From: Argyresthia goedartella
Taxonomy: Eukaryota; Arthropoda; Insecta; Lepidoptera; Argyresthiidae
NCBI GenBank assembly: GCA_949825045.1
Contig: OX463829.1
Coordinates: 24,646,715 to 24,710,714 of the forward strand
Direction: 5' to 3'
Length of the DNA: 64,000 nt
Positions 19,593-30,499 of the stretch are shown in pieces. A model generated the notes under the pieces. That model was not told the DNA's origin. It worked only from the letters and a program-made list of their open reading frames with translations, and did not search any database. Positions within the stretch are counted from its first letter, which is position 1, and every line of letters starts with the position of its first letter. The translations under genes and the position numbers were made by a program.

Positions 19593-19795
19593 TCGCACAG
19601 CAAAAATACTGTTTTTCACAGCAAAAAAGGATCAGCAAAAATACTTTTTTATGTTTTAAGTATTTTTGTTGTTCTTATAGGTTCAACCTAATACGAGGGA
19701 TAAAGGGGGCTTTGCTTCGCTCACCCCTTCACCTAAGCTACCGCAGTATTTTGCCCTGATATTTGCTGTGCAAATCAGTAATATTGATGTGCAGT
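19593..19795. mobile_element. TTAA-flanked MITE, copy 2
   Basis: Shorter copy of the 5213-5453 element. TTAA is found on both sides (19589-19592 and 19796-19799). The inverted termini and the core block with 'cttcgctcacc' are shared. Confidence 0.68.
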
Positions 19796-19799
19796 TTAA

Positions 19800-21130
19800 T
19801 ATTTCCCTTAATTGCATTGATTTAAAATTTTAAAATAAAAAACGGTACGAGCTTTATTTATTATTTGAAGGTTGTAGTCGTTTGAAATTTGTTAATAAAA
19901 TACCTGAGTGATTGGATGTTCATTACACAAGTATTCATTTTATTTTATATAAGAGATGAACTGACCCAATTAATTGTATAGGTATTTGACCTATATTAAT
20001 CCTTTCACGAAGGGAAAGGATATTAAAGTAAGAGTTACAGGCTCTCAATTAAGCCTCTGCCCGCCCGAATGGGAAAATGAGTGACGCTATATTACGTTAT
20101 AATGTAACTGGCTCCATGTGATTGCAAAAAGTGTAAATATGTACTACCTTTCAGAAACATCTGTGGACCAGTTCAAATGACGTCATCAAAATAGTTTCCA
20201 TCCACGCGCATTCCATCGAGGTCCACAGATATTTCCGACGAGTAATATCTACAACACTAAGTGCGCTTTCAGAGTCGTGCGTATTTGTCATGAGGGACGC
20301 GGCACGCCATACTGGATATAGTACACGCATGCGGAGTCAATCCCTTAGAATATCCCGCGTGCGTTATGAAACACGCGTGACACTGCAAAGGCCGGAAAGG
20401 CTTGCTACCAGGATAATATTCAGGATAATAAGCCGAATTACTAATCACCAAAAAATACCTACGTAATTCAGGCAAGTTCATGAAAGTATAATGTAATATT
20501 CAGTGTATGAGGAGTCCTTTGACGCACGTGCTACCCCTAACTAGATGATGAAACACATCCCTCCAATATTACCCAACGTGTTATTTTGTATCGCGATTCA
20601 CCGTAAATCGGAAACAAATTTTAAGGGATATTTACTAAATTTAAGTTGTTTCTTTTTACTTGATAAAGATTAATCATTCTTAAGGGTACCTTTATATCTA
20701 TTTAATTACTTGAATGACTTTTCATTCGTAACAAAAACTACGATCAAAGTTTGATAGTACCTTTTCTAGAGATATTATTTACCCAGATTTAAAGCACAGA
20801 GAAGCCCAATCAACACCTTAAAATGGGTCAACAATGTAATTTTAACGTTATAAAAGGAATCCGGAATCCGCCCGAGACGTGCCGTGCCTGCCACAGAGGA
20901 TCCCACAAAGAGAACGACCTTTTAGGTATGAAATTAATTTCTTTTCTCATCCAAACAACGACAAAGCAATGCTGTCAACTATTGTCATTGTCATTTCCTT
21001 TTCTTCTCCTCGCTTTCACGTAAAAGCTTTTCATGCCTATAAAAATAATTGCTGTAAAATATATTTTTAAAAAAGCTTACTATTGTTAAGCCTAGCTCTA
21101 GATGTGGTTTTCTCATTATATTTAAGGGTA
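19800..21130. other. No recognised feature
   Basis: Mixed composition, short frames only. I see no repeat shared with other parts of the window and no gene. Confidence 0.35.
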
Positions 21131-21535
21131 TTTTATCTACACACGTATCATAAACCCTCTTTACTGCATCCAAAAACCGCACGTTATGACCAGCATAATC
21201 ATGTACTTGGTAAAAACTCATTTCTTATCTGAATATTCATACTTTCAAATTTAGAACGCAGCCAACTAATTTGTCCGTGAAGTTGGTACTACTGAACAAG
21301 CTTAACAAGTGCAGAGCAATGATCAATGCCACAACGCCGGTCGAACATGCGGTTCCTGAAAACATCAAAGCGAGCTTATGATATATGTTTAGATAAATTA
21401 GTGTATGTAACTGTACATAATTAGGCATTAAAACTCTCGCTTCATATTATTATGAAACTAGCGTTCGGCTCGTTTCATAAACCCACTCGTGTTTCAATGC
21501 CCTTCATTATGTATCAGTCACATAAACTACTATTA
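21131..21535 (-). mobile_element. Composite inverted-repeat element, copy 3
   Basis: Reverse-orientation copy of the 17968-18815 units: 'ttatctacacacgtatcataa' at the left end, the hairpin module at the right end finishing 'cataaactactatta'. Related to, but clearly diverged from, the two tandem copies. Confidence 0.7.
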
Positions 21536-22015
21536 TGTTTTCGTTCTCTACCCACTTTATTTTATGTCGAGTAAGATTACCGAGCCTGAATTTTGTTAAT
21601 CAAATGTCGGTTCAAGTATAACTTTGTGTTCCTTTCGTCTCACACAAAGGACTACTCCAATAATCATGTACCAGGAAAATATGTAGCATACTCGTACAAG
21701 CAAACTTTATCTTTAGTAGGTACCAATGAGTTGCTTCCTACTTAATGCCTAACACATCATAAGCTAAAGTTACGCTGTTCCAATTTTTGAAATTGCTCAG
21801 AGATAAGACGGGAAGTCGATTGAAGTAGCTTTCCGATGAGTGACCCCATCCATTATTAACGTGAAGCGAGAATGCTTCATTTCACTTCAGAGAGGTTGAA
21901 TAACATACCCATGTGATTGTTGGATGGTGTAAGCCTTTTGCTGACAAAATATAATACATCCAAATTTAGTTGATAAATGACAAAAATCGACGTTTGCGAT
22001 CATGCGTCACGATGA
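21536..22015. other. No recognised feature
   Basis: AT-rich spacer; no supported feature. Confidence 0.35.
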
Positions 22016-22140
22016 AAAAGAGATCTAAAATCAATCTGTAGGAGTTTCTTCGCCCTTCTCTCTCACAGTGATCTAATGGAGATAAGAGGCAAAAATGACG
22101 TTTGCTAAGTATACGTAAATATCTACAGTAAACCAAATAT
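22016..22140 (+). repeat. Non-LTR 3'-end family E, copy 1
   Basis: Shares 'agatctaaaa(a)tcaatctg', 'gggagtttct.cgcccttct', 'cacagtg.tc.aatg' and 'aatatctacagtaa' with copies at 32600-32690, 44185-44330 and, inverted, 36170-36285. Other copies end in AATAAAG and short direct repeats, as at the 3' end of a non-LTR retrotransposon. Confidence 0.55.
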
Positions 22141-23034
22141 TATGTTAAATTAAACATGGTGTTGGATATCAGAAACATTAACTTTCAAATAAACTTTCAA
22201 CAAACTTCCGACTTTATCCTAATGCTTCAAACGTGTCACTTGAACGACAAAACAATTGTTAAACTTCTCTCCTCTATTCATTCGAATGCGAATCTACAAA
22301 TATTAGATGAGGTAACATTCCCGCTCTTCTGTGAAACTTGAGCTGACTTTGGTAAGCGTGTGAGCAAACTGTAACTTACTGTTAGCGTTTAATTAAACTT
22401 TGCTACTTACTTTGCTTCTTAGGTTTATCTCTGCCTTTGTAGGGTTCGCAGCGCACACATTCGTACAATAGCTATATTCGATACAATGTATTGACAAGTG
22501 TGAGCTTGTAGAATTTATGATAAACATTTTCACAAAAATATTAAAAATTAAAAAAATGTACGAACGAAACCAAAGAACACGACAGGTGGCTATTTTTGAA
22601 AGTTGTCACCATTAAGTGGAATTTACTGTTTTATAAACTTCAGATCTGTTGGCATAATAAAATATGGAGGTAGGAAGTTGAAACTTTGTATGTATGTCTA
22701 AAAATATACTTAAAAATTGTATTTCTAAGAAAATACTTGCATTTATGAGTTTATGTTCGTAATTATTAATTAATTCAAGCTTATTTAGACAATCAAGGGC
22801 TTTATGACATATGGTAGGGTATTTATAATTAGATGAAAGAGCTTCAACTAAATAATTAAAAATAAACTCTCTGGGTAGCACCTAAGAGAAAAGTTTAAAC
22901 ATAATACTTAATATTCACAGAGGACAGATACACTCTCATCACAGCCCTCCCAACACCTTCTGAAGTACCCTTAGGAGAATAGAAAAATCAAATTTTTATT
23001 TCAAATTACATTTATAAAGCAATGTAAAAGCCTC
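22141..23034. other. No recognised feature
   Basis: Includes an 89-codon minus frame at 22612-22881 that I cannot relate to any family. Otherwise AT-rich and featureless. Confidence 0.35.
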
Positions 23035-23150
23035 TTTCCCATACGGGGTGGCGAAGGTCAGCCAGTATTTCGTAATCCATTTTGCATGATAGGAGTTTGT
23101 CCCTCGCCACAGCTATGGGAGTATGAAGATAACCTCACCAGCATGAAAAT
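23035..23150 (-). repeat. SINE family 3 fragment
   Basis: Has 'cccatacggggtggc' and 'cgccacagctatgggagta' of the family but lacks the tRNA-like head part. Confidence 0.55.
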
Positions 23151-23887
23151 TATATGAATTATAATCTAAACACAAAGTAAAACTTTAGAAAAAACCTACT
23201 TAAATTAAACCCTATTTGATTAGCAAAAATTCCAGCAATCATATCCCAACCCATTAAAAACCTAGAATAAATCGGTGGCAATCTGTATTTAAATCATCAG
23301 TTCCACTTCACCAAGTGATGCTTCCCTTAGAACTGCAGCTTCCAAACACACGAGAATAGGTGCGCTTTTTTATTTGAAGAGGTCCCTCGCCTCCATGATC
23401 TTACCAACGCTGATAAATTATTGAAGAGTTCTGCTGATACGCCACCACCTGGGATACACCACCACTTCACCAAACGGGTTATGACGAGCATACATTACCT
23501 GTGGGACACCTAGTTTTGAGCAGTTACCGAATAAGGTTGCTGGTTGATTTCTCAGTGTTCTCAGACCGTGTTCCTAATTACCAACAACAGCTGGGGAAAA
23601 ACCCGCCGCCAACAAGCGACGGACGTGCGGCGGTACGATAACGCAATATTTACATTCAATTTAACTTGAAATTGGAGCGTCTCCATTTTCGACGCCATTG
23701 CCATCGACCTAATTGACCGAGCGAGCGCAGCAAGCGATGCGTCTAGTTTCGAGATTTGCTAAAAATGCCTCTGTCTGTTCTCGCCTGCAGGTCACATTTT
23801 TCAACCGATTTCGACACGTTACATACAAGTTCTTTAATTTATTTAAACCTTGTAGTGGATTGCGATTTTTTGGTTGGTGGGGAAATA
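23151..23887. other. No recognised feature
   Basis: No coding sequence or shared repeat that I could identify. Confidence 0.35.
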
Positions 23888-23904
23888 GGGGGGGGGGGGG
23901 GGGG
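23888..23904 (+). repeat. Run of 17 G
   Basis: Uninterrupted guanine tract, 23888-23904. Length in assemblies is often unreliable for such runs. Confidence 0.85.
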
Positions 23905-23989
23905 AAGCGTCCGCTGAATACCTCTTTCTCGAGTTATGCCTGTATCACACTAAGGTCCTTCTGAGTGTATTGAGAAAGAGAAATGAGGA

Positions 23990-24330
23990 GGGAGCAGCTA
24001 TAGAGCTCTCCTCATTGACTACTTTGACTCTTTTGAAAGCATCCTTAATGATCTATCTCCCCGTTACAGTGACACACTTATCCTAGGTGATTTCGTTACC
24101 TGTTTACTTAAAAATGATGTTCGCTCAGCCAAACTCCAGTCTATCATCAGCTCCCTAAATTTAATTATTCTTCCCCTGAGTGCTACTCACTTCCAGCCCC
24201 ACTGCACCCCCTCTCTTCTGGATCTTATGTTTGTTTCTAAAATATCCAAGGTTGCTACGCATGGCCATCTTAACACCCTCTTCTCCTTTCACGATTTGAT
24301 TTATTTCTCGTTTAAGTTAAGGCCTCTCAG
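23990..24330 (+). pseudogene. Endonuclease C-terminal part, element C
   Basis: Reads 'SDTLILGDFVT' near 24075, where functional endonucleases of this type have GDFN, then a stretch ending 'HFQPHCTPSLLDLMFVS' and 'FSFHDLIYF', corresponding to the D..F.S and SDH region of the apurinic-type endonuclease. The key Asn of GDFN and the first residue of SDH are changed, so the domain is inactive. The N-terminal half is missing. Confidence 0.7.
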
Positions 24331-25958
24331 CGCGCAGCAAAATTCCTGGATATTCGCAGTTTCAAGGGTATGGATCTGAGCTCCCTTAAGTCTGACGCCG
24401 TTTCTATAGACTGGTCTCCTGTAGTCTGCAGTGAGACCGTTGATGACAAAGTCCAGCATTTCAACTTGATTGTCTTAAGTTTGTTCGACAAACATGCTCC
24501 TGTCAAAAAGGTTAGGCTCAAACATCTCCCTGCGCCTTGGCTTACCGACACCATCAAGGGTCTGATGGCCCAGAGAAAACGTGCCAAATGTAGATACAAG
24601 AAAGATCCGACGGACGATAATCTCCTTATCCTTAGAAACGTCTCCGTAATCGTTGCAACCATCCTTGTCGAGATGCCAAACGCCGCCACATCTTCGAGAG
24701 TATCGAGAGCTACACTCCTGCACAGGTTTGGAAGTTCCTGAAGAACCTCGGTGTTGGTAAGTCCCAGGATGCAGTTGCCGTTATTGTCGACCTCAACGGT
24801 CTCAATAAATTCTTTGCTGTCTCCCCTGTGGTGATAGACCCCTCTGTCAAGGATGCTACCCTTCGTAACTTGCGCACCAGAACGACATCCAGTAGCTTAC
24901 CTTTCAACCTCAGGTCTGTCGGAGTTGGCGCAGTAAAGAAAGCTATTCTAGCAATCTTATCAAAGGCTGTAGGTGATGACAAGATCTGCTCTCAGATGCT
25001 ATTCAGTGTACTCGATAATGTTTTACCACCCATGACGCTTATAATCAACGCGTCGCTGAGCGAGTACTGCTTCCCAAGCCAGTGGAAAAGAGAATTAGTG
25101 ATAGCCTGTCTATATCATCTAACCCGTCTTCCTTCAATGAGTTCCGTCCCGTTTCCAAAGTCCTTCAATCAATTGTCCACTCCCAGCTTTCCTCGTACAT
25201 TTCCTCCATGGATTTACTAAACCCTTTTCAGTCTGGTTTTAGGCCAGGGCATAGCACCATCATCGCACTTCAAGGTAACTGATGATATTCAACTGGCAAT
25301 GGATAAGAAGCTGCTCACAGTCCTGACTCTCCTTGACTTTAGCAGCGCCTTCAACTGCCTCGACTTCGATATACTTGTTGAAATCATAAAAACACTCAAT
25401 GTCTCTTCACACTCGGCTCGCTGGTTTGACTCTTACCTGAGAAACCGCCAGCAGCGCATCAAGTCTGAAGAGGTCACTACGGAATTGTGCATGCCTTCTA
25501 CAGGTATTCCGCAGGGTGGCATCCTTTTTCCTCTTTTCTTCTCAGTTTTCATCTATTCCATCTCGGATGTATTGTCTTCCTCTTATCATTTCTATGCAGA
25601 TGACCTTTAAATTTATCGGCATTTTCCCCTGTGTAATCTAACTTCGACTGTAGAGGCTTTGAATGCTGACTTCGACAACATCAGGAAATGGGCTCTTTCG
25701 TATGGGCTATTACTCAACCCGGATAAGTCTCAGGCGATGATACTGGGTACACGACACTTACTTCATTTATTGCAGAATAGGTCAGTTGCTCCCGTGCTTT
25801 ATGACGGTACCATTGTCAAGTATAGCGAGAAAGCCAAAAATCTTCGCGTTATTTTTGACAATCTAGTATCCTGGTCGCCCCATGTTTGTGAGGTCAGCAG
25901 ACGAGTTTTTGCATCCTTTCATTCCCTTCGGCGTTTGCAGTACTTCTTGCCTAGGTAG
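24331..25958 (+). pseudogene. Reverse transcriptase of element C
   Basis: After a linker with 'APVKKVRLKHLPAPWLTDTIK' (24490-24560, typical Jockey-type), the RT begins near 24960. Blocks in order: 'WKRELVIACL'; 'FNEFRPVSKVLQ'; 'LNPFQSGFRPGHST'; 'LLDFSSAFNCLD' with the first catalytic Asp (about 25335); 'GIPQGGILFPLFFS'; and 'YHFYADDL' at 25587-25607. Frameshifts occur near 25100 and 25274. Immediately after YADDL a TAA (25608-25610) replaces what is a Gln codon in relatives, after which the same frame continues to a TAG at 25956-25958, again at a Gln position. Both look like single C-to-T changes. The catalytic residues are intact. Confidence 0.9.
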
Positions 25959-25979
25959 ACTAAAATCATGTCAGTTCCA

Positions 25980-26027
25980 ACCCTTTTTCTACCATAATTG
26001 AGTAGTCAATTAAGGTAGAAAAAGGGT
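25980..26027. repeat. Foldback: 22-bp arms, 4-base loop
   Basis: Bases 25980-26001 and 26006-26027 are reverse complements with one mismatch, separated by gtag. The foldback lies inside the coding region of element C and replaces the sequence expected there. Confidence 0.85.
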
Positions 26028-26430
26028 TTGCTGGGACAGCGCGAACGAAGATCTACTGAACAAACTCGAGCGACTTCAAAATCTCGGGATTCGGTTTATC
26101 TTCGGTCTCCGCAAATACGACCACGTGTTCCAATATCGCAGGGTATTAGGCTGGCTCCCAATCCGACTTCGAAGTGATATGCAGATTCTCTCCTTCCTCT
26201 TCAATATTTTGAGAAAGCCGCGCTATCCCGCATATCTTCGTGGACATTTTGAGTTTCTTTTCTCTGGGGATAGACTTCGGAGATCTCATACAGTGTCACT
26301 TTTGTCAATTCCTCAGCACAACACTGTTGCTTGCGAGCACTCGTTTAGGTTAAGGGCAACACTTTTGTGGAATGAACTTCCTTGCGCTATTAGGGATTGC
26401 ACATCCTTGTTCACTTTTAAGCAAAATTGA
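26028..26430 (+). pseudogene. RT C-terminal region of element C
   Basis: Continues the Jockey-type protein after the foldback: 'LQNLGIRFIFGLRKYDHV', 'LGWLPIRLRSDMQILSFLF' and 'SFRLRATLLWNELPCAIRDC'. It ends at TGA 26428-26430. The region follows the catalytic core and occurs in all copies of the family. Confidence 0.85.
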
Positions 26431-26640
26431 AACAGCATCTCCTCTCTTCCGTATCTTATAGTATCATCTTATAGTATGTATGTGTATCCATGTATTTATT
26501 GTATTCTATTAATTTATTTTATAGTAAATGTGTAGGATTTATTGTGATTTATCTAATAGTATATTGACTTTATTTATTTCTTTTAACTCTTAATTGTACA
26601 CTAGGACTACCTCTCTATAAATATTTGTTCACACCTTTCA

Positions 26641-27235
26641 TTCGGAAAAGTAAGTTTTGCTCCACGACGAGATGGGGCAAATTTTTACTTTTCTGTTCAA
26701 GCTACTTTTTTAATTTATTCATTGGCATGTAGCATTTACGCAATGTGCCAATTGAATATAGATTAAAATAATGGAATATAATTATAAAATTATATTATAA
26801 TCGACTACGATGACGAAGTTGATTAAAAACGAACATGTTTCAAGTTTTAACTTTAACAACGTTATATGAAAATTTATGAATTTTTCGTAATATTTTAAAA
26901 AATATGTCACAATAAATTATATATTTTACTGAAATCAAAACTATCGATGACTGTTTTTGTGATATAATGAATATTGATATCCGAATCCGAAAAAAATGTA
27001 ATATTCGATTCGATTATTTTTACACATTAGTAAAAGTACACAAGAATATTTTATCTGTGGTGACCTTTCCCTGATCCTTCACAATCCGGCATTATAAAAA
27101 AAAAGTTTTGGTTACGTTATTCAATTACTGTAAAAGTGGTGAAAGTATAATTCAAAGTATAGTTATTTTTTTTAGAGCAATTTAAATTTTCTTCATAGTC
27201 AGTGTGAAAAGTTGTATGTGTAACTAAGAAGCAAA
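26641..27235. other. No recognised feature
   Basis: Very AT-rich sequence beyond the 3' end of element C; nothing supported. Confidence 0.35.
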
Positions 27236-27253
27236 ATTATTTTCGTCATAGGC

Positions 27254-27304
27254 GGATTCTAACATAGAATCCCTTGCTACGCTCAGGATTCTATCGTAGA
27301 ATCC
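27254..27304. repeat. Two adjacent palindromes
   Basis: GGATTCTAACATAGAATCC at 27254-27272 and GGATTCTATCGTAGAATCC at 27286-27304 are each able to fold. They are nearly the same sequence, 32 bp apart. Confidence 0.75.
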
Positions 27305-27389
27305 TTCCCTTCACTCTGGATTCAATGTACCGCCCTCGCTGTAAATACATCATTTTGCTCGCTTGTGACATAAATAACTATTTCCTCTC

Positions 27390-27480
27390 CTCACAGGTTA
27401 GCTGTAAGAAATTTCTCTTTAGAAATAAGTTCAACTTTACATATTGTTTTTTATATTTTTCCAAAGTGCAATAAAGAATT
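27390..27480 (+). pseudogene. Possible non-LTR 3' end
   Basis: 'KKFLFRNKFNFTYCFLYFSKVQ' followed by a stop and 'aataaagaattatta' resembles the last codons and polyadenylation region of a non-LTR protein. Short; low certainty. Confidence 0.35.
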
Positions 27481-28045
27481 ATTACTCTAGCTCTTACATG
27501 GAAATAAATCCTTGTGTTGTAGTGAGGCAAATACATTGTTTTGATAATCTGTAGTTGCACCCGAGATTGGCACCCAGCGTAACTCCCGAAATTGGCCATG
27601 TAAAAATTTCAAAGGTACCATACAGAGAAAACTATTTCGAGATAATTTAGTTCCTAATTAAATTCCGTTACTCTCATCAAAAAATACTTCATGATTACTG
27701 AAATATCCTTTAGAAACCTAATGTACTTCATTTGTCCTCTACGTACGTAGTAGACGTAGTTTGTTCAAATTCCCGTCACCGTTAAGTTGGTTGTTAAGTA
27801 ACACTGTCAAGTATCAACAGTTTTCCTGTCAGTCGATAACGCAGACGTTAGGCCGAACGTAAGCAAATATTATATTATCGTGTTTTAGTTTTAAAATCGG
27901 AAACAACTAGCCTCAAGTACAACCGTCCCAAAACTGTGAGAGAGCGACGTCACGAGGGTTGTTATTTTATAAATTATAAAAAACACATCCATTACCCGAA
28001 ATATAACAATTAATTTCTTAAGATAGTCTAGAACTAAGATAGTGA
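27481..28045. other. No recognised feature
   Basis: AT-rich; no supported gene. Confidence 0.35.
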
Positions 28046-28301
28046 CGACCCGAATGGCCGAGTCGGCAGTGACGCTGCCTACGATGCCAAGGGCCCCGGG
28101 TTCGAGTCCCGGTGGGGGCAAATATTTGTTTGATGAGAACGGATGTTTGTACCCTAGTCATGGTTGTTTATCTATCTAAGTATAATATATATCTATATAA
28201 GTATTTGTATCGTTATCTAGTACCCAAGATACAGGGAATCCTAGTTTGGGGCTAGATTAATGTGTGTAAATGGTGTCCAAGGTATTATTATTATTATTAT
28301 T
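28046..28301 (+). repeat. SINE family 1, copy b
   Basis: The only plus-strand copy, so its order is easy to read: tRNA-like head with 'tggccgagtcggcagtg' and B-box GGTTCGAGTCCC at about 28101, then 'tttgatgagaacgg', the conserved domain with 'ggaatcctagtttggggc', and (ATT)n at 28282-28301. Confidence 0.82.
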
Positions 28302-28324
28302 ATAAACTTCACAAAATAAAAAGT

Positions 28325-28413
28325 AGCACGCATTTTTTTTAGGATGGCTCATTGTCTTCATATAATTATGTATTGTATGAAGACAATGTGCCATGCAAAA
28401 AAAAAAATGCGCT
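28325..28413. repeat. Hairpin with 37-base arms
   Basis: 28325-28361 and 28376-28413 are imperfect reverse complements, both with a T/A run and 'attgtcttcata', around a loop of about 14 bases. No coding sequence. Confidence 0.75.
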
Positions 28414-28522
28414 TAAATTGAAGGCGCACTGTGCGCCCTTTCTGTCAATGCACATTGGGCGCGGAGTCAATCCCATAGTAATGAAACCGCATGACGAGTT
28501 GTAAGGCGCTGTGCCCACTGTG

Positions 28523-28650
28523 AGGCCCTCTGCGGCGCAGCGGTTGTGGTTCTGCCTACCATGCGCGAGGTCCCGGATTCGATCCCCGTCTGGGGGTGAA
28601 AAAGAAACCACAGGTCTTGGATGTTTATGTGTGTGTGACGTCGCTGTTAT
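28523..28650 (+). repeat. SINE family 2, 3'-truncated copy
   Basis: tRNA-like head with 'gcagcggttgtggttctgcc' and B-box-like GGATTCGATCCCCG, then the body 'caggtcttggatgtttatgt' and 'tgtgacgtcgctgtt'. The 3' domain is missing. Confidence 0.72.
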
Positions 28651-29145
28651 GCTATATTTTTGTTTACTTAGGTAACGTGAAGTGACAATCGGCGTGAAAT
28701 ATATGGGAGTGGCGAGGAATGACATGACATGCTTATGCCACGCCCACAGATTACTTACTACCAGTAGTAACATACGCCACCTAAGTGGGCACAGCACCTT
28801 ACTCTGTGTCCTCCTATTAGTAGCGAAAACATTATTTCGCATAGCATGCATAACAGCTTTGCGGTGAGCACAAGCTTTTGTCTCTGTACCATTTTGCATG
28901 ACAAACAGACGAAATTCCTAGTAATTAAGAATTATTTTATAAGCGCGCCCGCTCCACGTAAATGCCTCACATTCAGTCTGAAATAGTAGTAGTAAGTACA
29001 TAGCCTGTATAAAGACGTAAGAAATCTGAGAGTAATTTATACCCAAGTTTGCAACCCTGAAAACCCTGTGCTATTCCTGTGGTGCTCAAAAAACTACGAA
29101 GTTCTTAAAGCTACCTTAAGAAATCGTTATTATGGTAAACTTGTT
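28651..29145. other. No recognised feature
   Basis: No supported gene or shared repeat. Confidence 0.35.
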
Positions 29146-29475
29146 GCAGGCAATTTGTATGATTCAGAATTTTACAAACGGCGTAGTCCGTTTACAAACA
29201 CGCGCTGCTATGTGATATGCCGAAGGCAAATTGACACTCCTTTATGTTTTTAGTATGTTTTGTTGTTCTTACATGTTTAACCTAACACGAAGGATAAACG
29301 AGGCTTCGCTTCGCTCACCCTCTTTACCCTTCACCTAAGCTACCGCAGCGTTTTGCCCTGAGAATTTGCTATTTTAATTTCAATTTGCAATTTTCCATCG
29401 GCATATTACATAGCAGCGCGCGTTTGTAAACGGACGACGCCGTTTGTAAAATGTGGAATCTTACAATTTGCCTGC
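29146..29475. mobile_element. MITE with 87-bp arms sharing the TTAA-MITE core
   Basis: Arms at 29146-29232 and 29389-29475 are imperfect inverted repeats ('gcaggcaa', 'tttacaaacggcg', 'cgcgctgctatgt'). The interior (29262-29362) is the same core found in the TTAA-flanked MITEs at 5323-5405 and 19669-19755, so different termini surround one core. Confidence 0.78.
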
Positions 29476-30275
29476 CACATACTTACTCTCTTTTTGTAAA
29501 TAAATCTTAATTTTATACAAATTAAGTTCAACAAGTGCTCTCTAGGTCCTTTGTTTGCGGAGATACAGCCAGTCAAAGATGAGCATTTTTTTGCAAAAGT
29601 AAAAATGTATCGGTAAGGTCATTGGGAAAAGAAGCACTTAAGTCGCCGGCAGACGGCCAACCAAGACGATATGAGGCAAACTCCAATGTTCGTTCGACAT
29701 ATCGCTATCCCTCCTGACCTCCTGATTTCGAAATTACTGCCTATTTTTTTTTTGTTACATATCATTATTTTATTTATGGTAGGTAATCGAATAGTCCTAA
29801 TTAAGGTAACCATATCTTTTCACAGCACGTTTTGTTGTAAATATGCGATCAAATTGATTTAATAAAAATAATGTATGCAGCTATATCAAATTTGCTCTCT
29901 GTATACCATGTGTTGCTTAATCTACGGGTGTTTGTGTACAACACCAGATATATAACTAGGCCCCGGACTTCCCGGGTCTCCGGATAAAAGAAGCTAAACT
30001 TAGGTACATTTGGCGTTAAAACCCACTGCACTGATAGAGTTGAATTTACTCGATAATTTATTAATAAATGAAGCAAACGCGTTATTACTTCTTTTTCCTA
30101 GTCGTTTATTCATGGCTGAGGATTGACATATCCACTCAGCTGTGAGTACATCAACAGATGATTGATTATTTTCCATAGGTTTTGAACTTTATAACCAAGC
30201 GATAAGTTTCAACATCCCGGGCCATTTTTTGACCTACTCACAGACTAGTGGAGATACAAGACATAGACATAATTT
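29476..30275. other. No recognised feature
   Basis: AT-rich; only short frames. Confidence 0.35.
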
Positions 30276-30480
30276 ATTAATAATGTTCATAACATCTGAT
30301 CTTGACTTGATGGTTGTTAGTACTGGGCTCGACCAAAGATCTCCATTTTGTTCTGTCATGGGCTGCGTGTTTTGCCTCTTGCAGACCTAGCTGCAGGTAT
30401 TCCCGCGTGTGACTACACCATCGTGCAGGTGGTATTACCATTGTTCTTGCACCTTCTATTTTTCCTTCCATTTACATACA
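30240..30480 (-). pseudogene. C-terminal end of a non-LTR reverse transcriptase
   Basis: On the minus strand a 64-codon frame (30471 to 30277) reads 'KIEGARTMVIPPARWCSHTREY' (split in relatives into GRPPxRW and D-rich parts) and 'AAHDRTKWRSLV'. This arrangement is the C-terminus of RTE- and related-clade proteins, where GRPxxRW and A.DRxxWRxLV follow each other at this distance. Only the end survives; (TTA)-rich sequence follows. Confidence 0.55.
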
Positions 30481-30499
30481 CGTTCCATATACGTGCTAT

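Larger units (their letters stand above)
23990..26640 (+). mobile_element. Jockey-type non-LTR retrotransposon C, 5'-truncated
   Basis: A plus-strand element starting inside the endonuclease domain and running through a complete RT region to an AT-rich 3' UTR. Related 3' fragments occur at 33095-33340 and, on the minus strand, at 49189-49870. Element structure and 5' truncation are normal for target-primed insertion. Confidence 0.88.

Noticed and set aside
21001..21221. Coding remains in composite element copy 3 ('NVRFLDAVKRVYDTCVDKIP')
   Set aside because: The same sequence in the other copies does not keep the frame, and it lies in an inverted-repeat end.
22612..22881. 89-codon minus frame as host gene
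   Set aside because: No recognisable family; AT-rich frame of a length expected by chance.
28046..28125. Functional tRNA gene
   Set aside because: A- and B-box are present, but the sequence continues into a SINE body with (ATT)n tail and several copies exist; the cloverleaf is degenerate.
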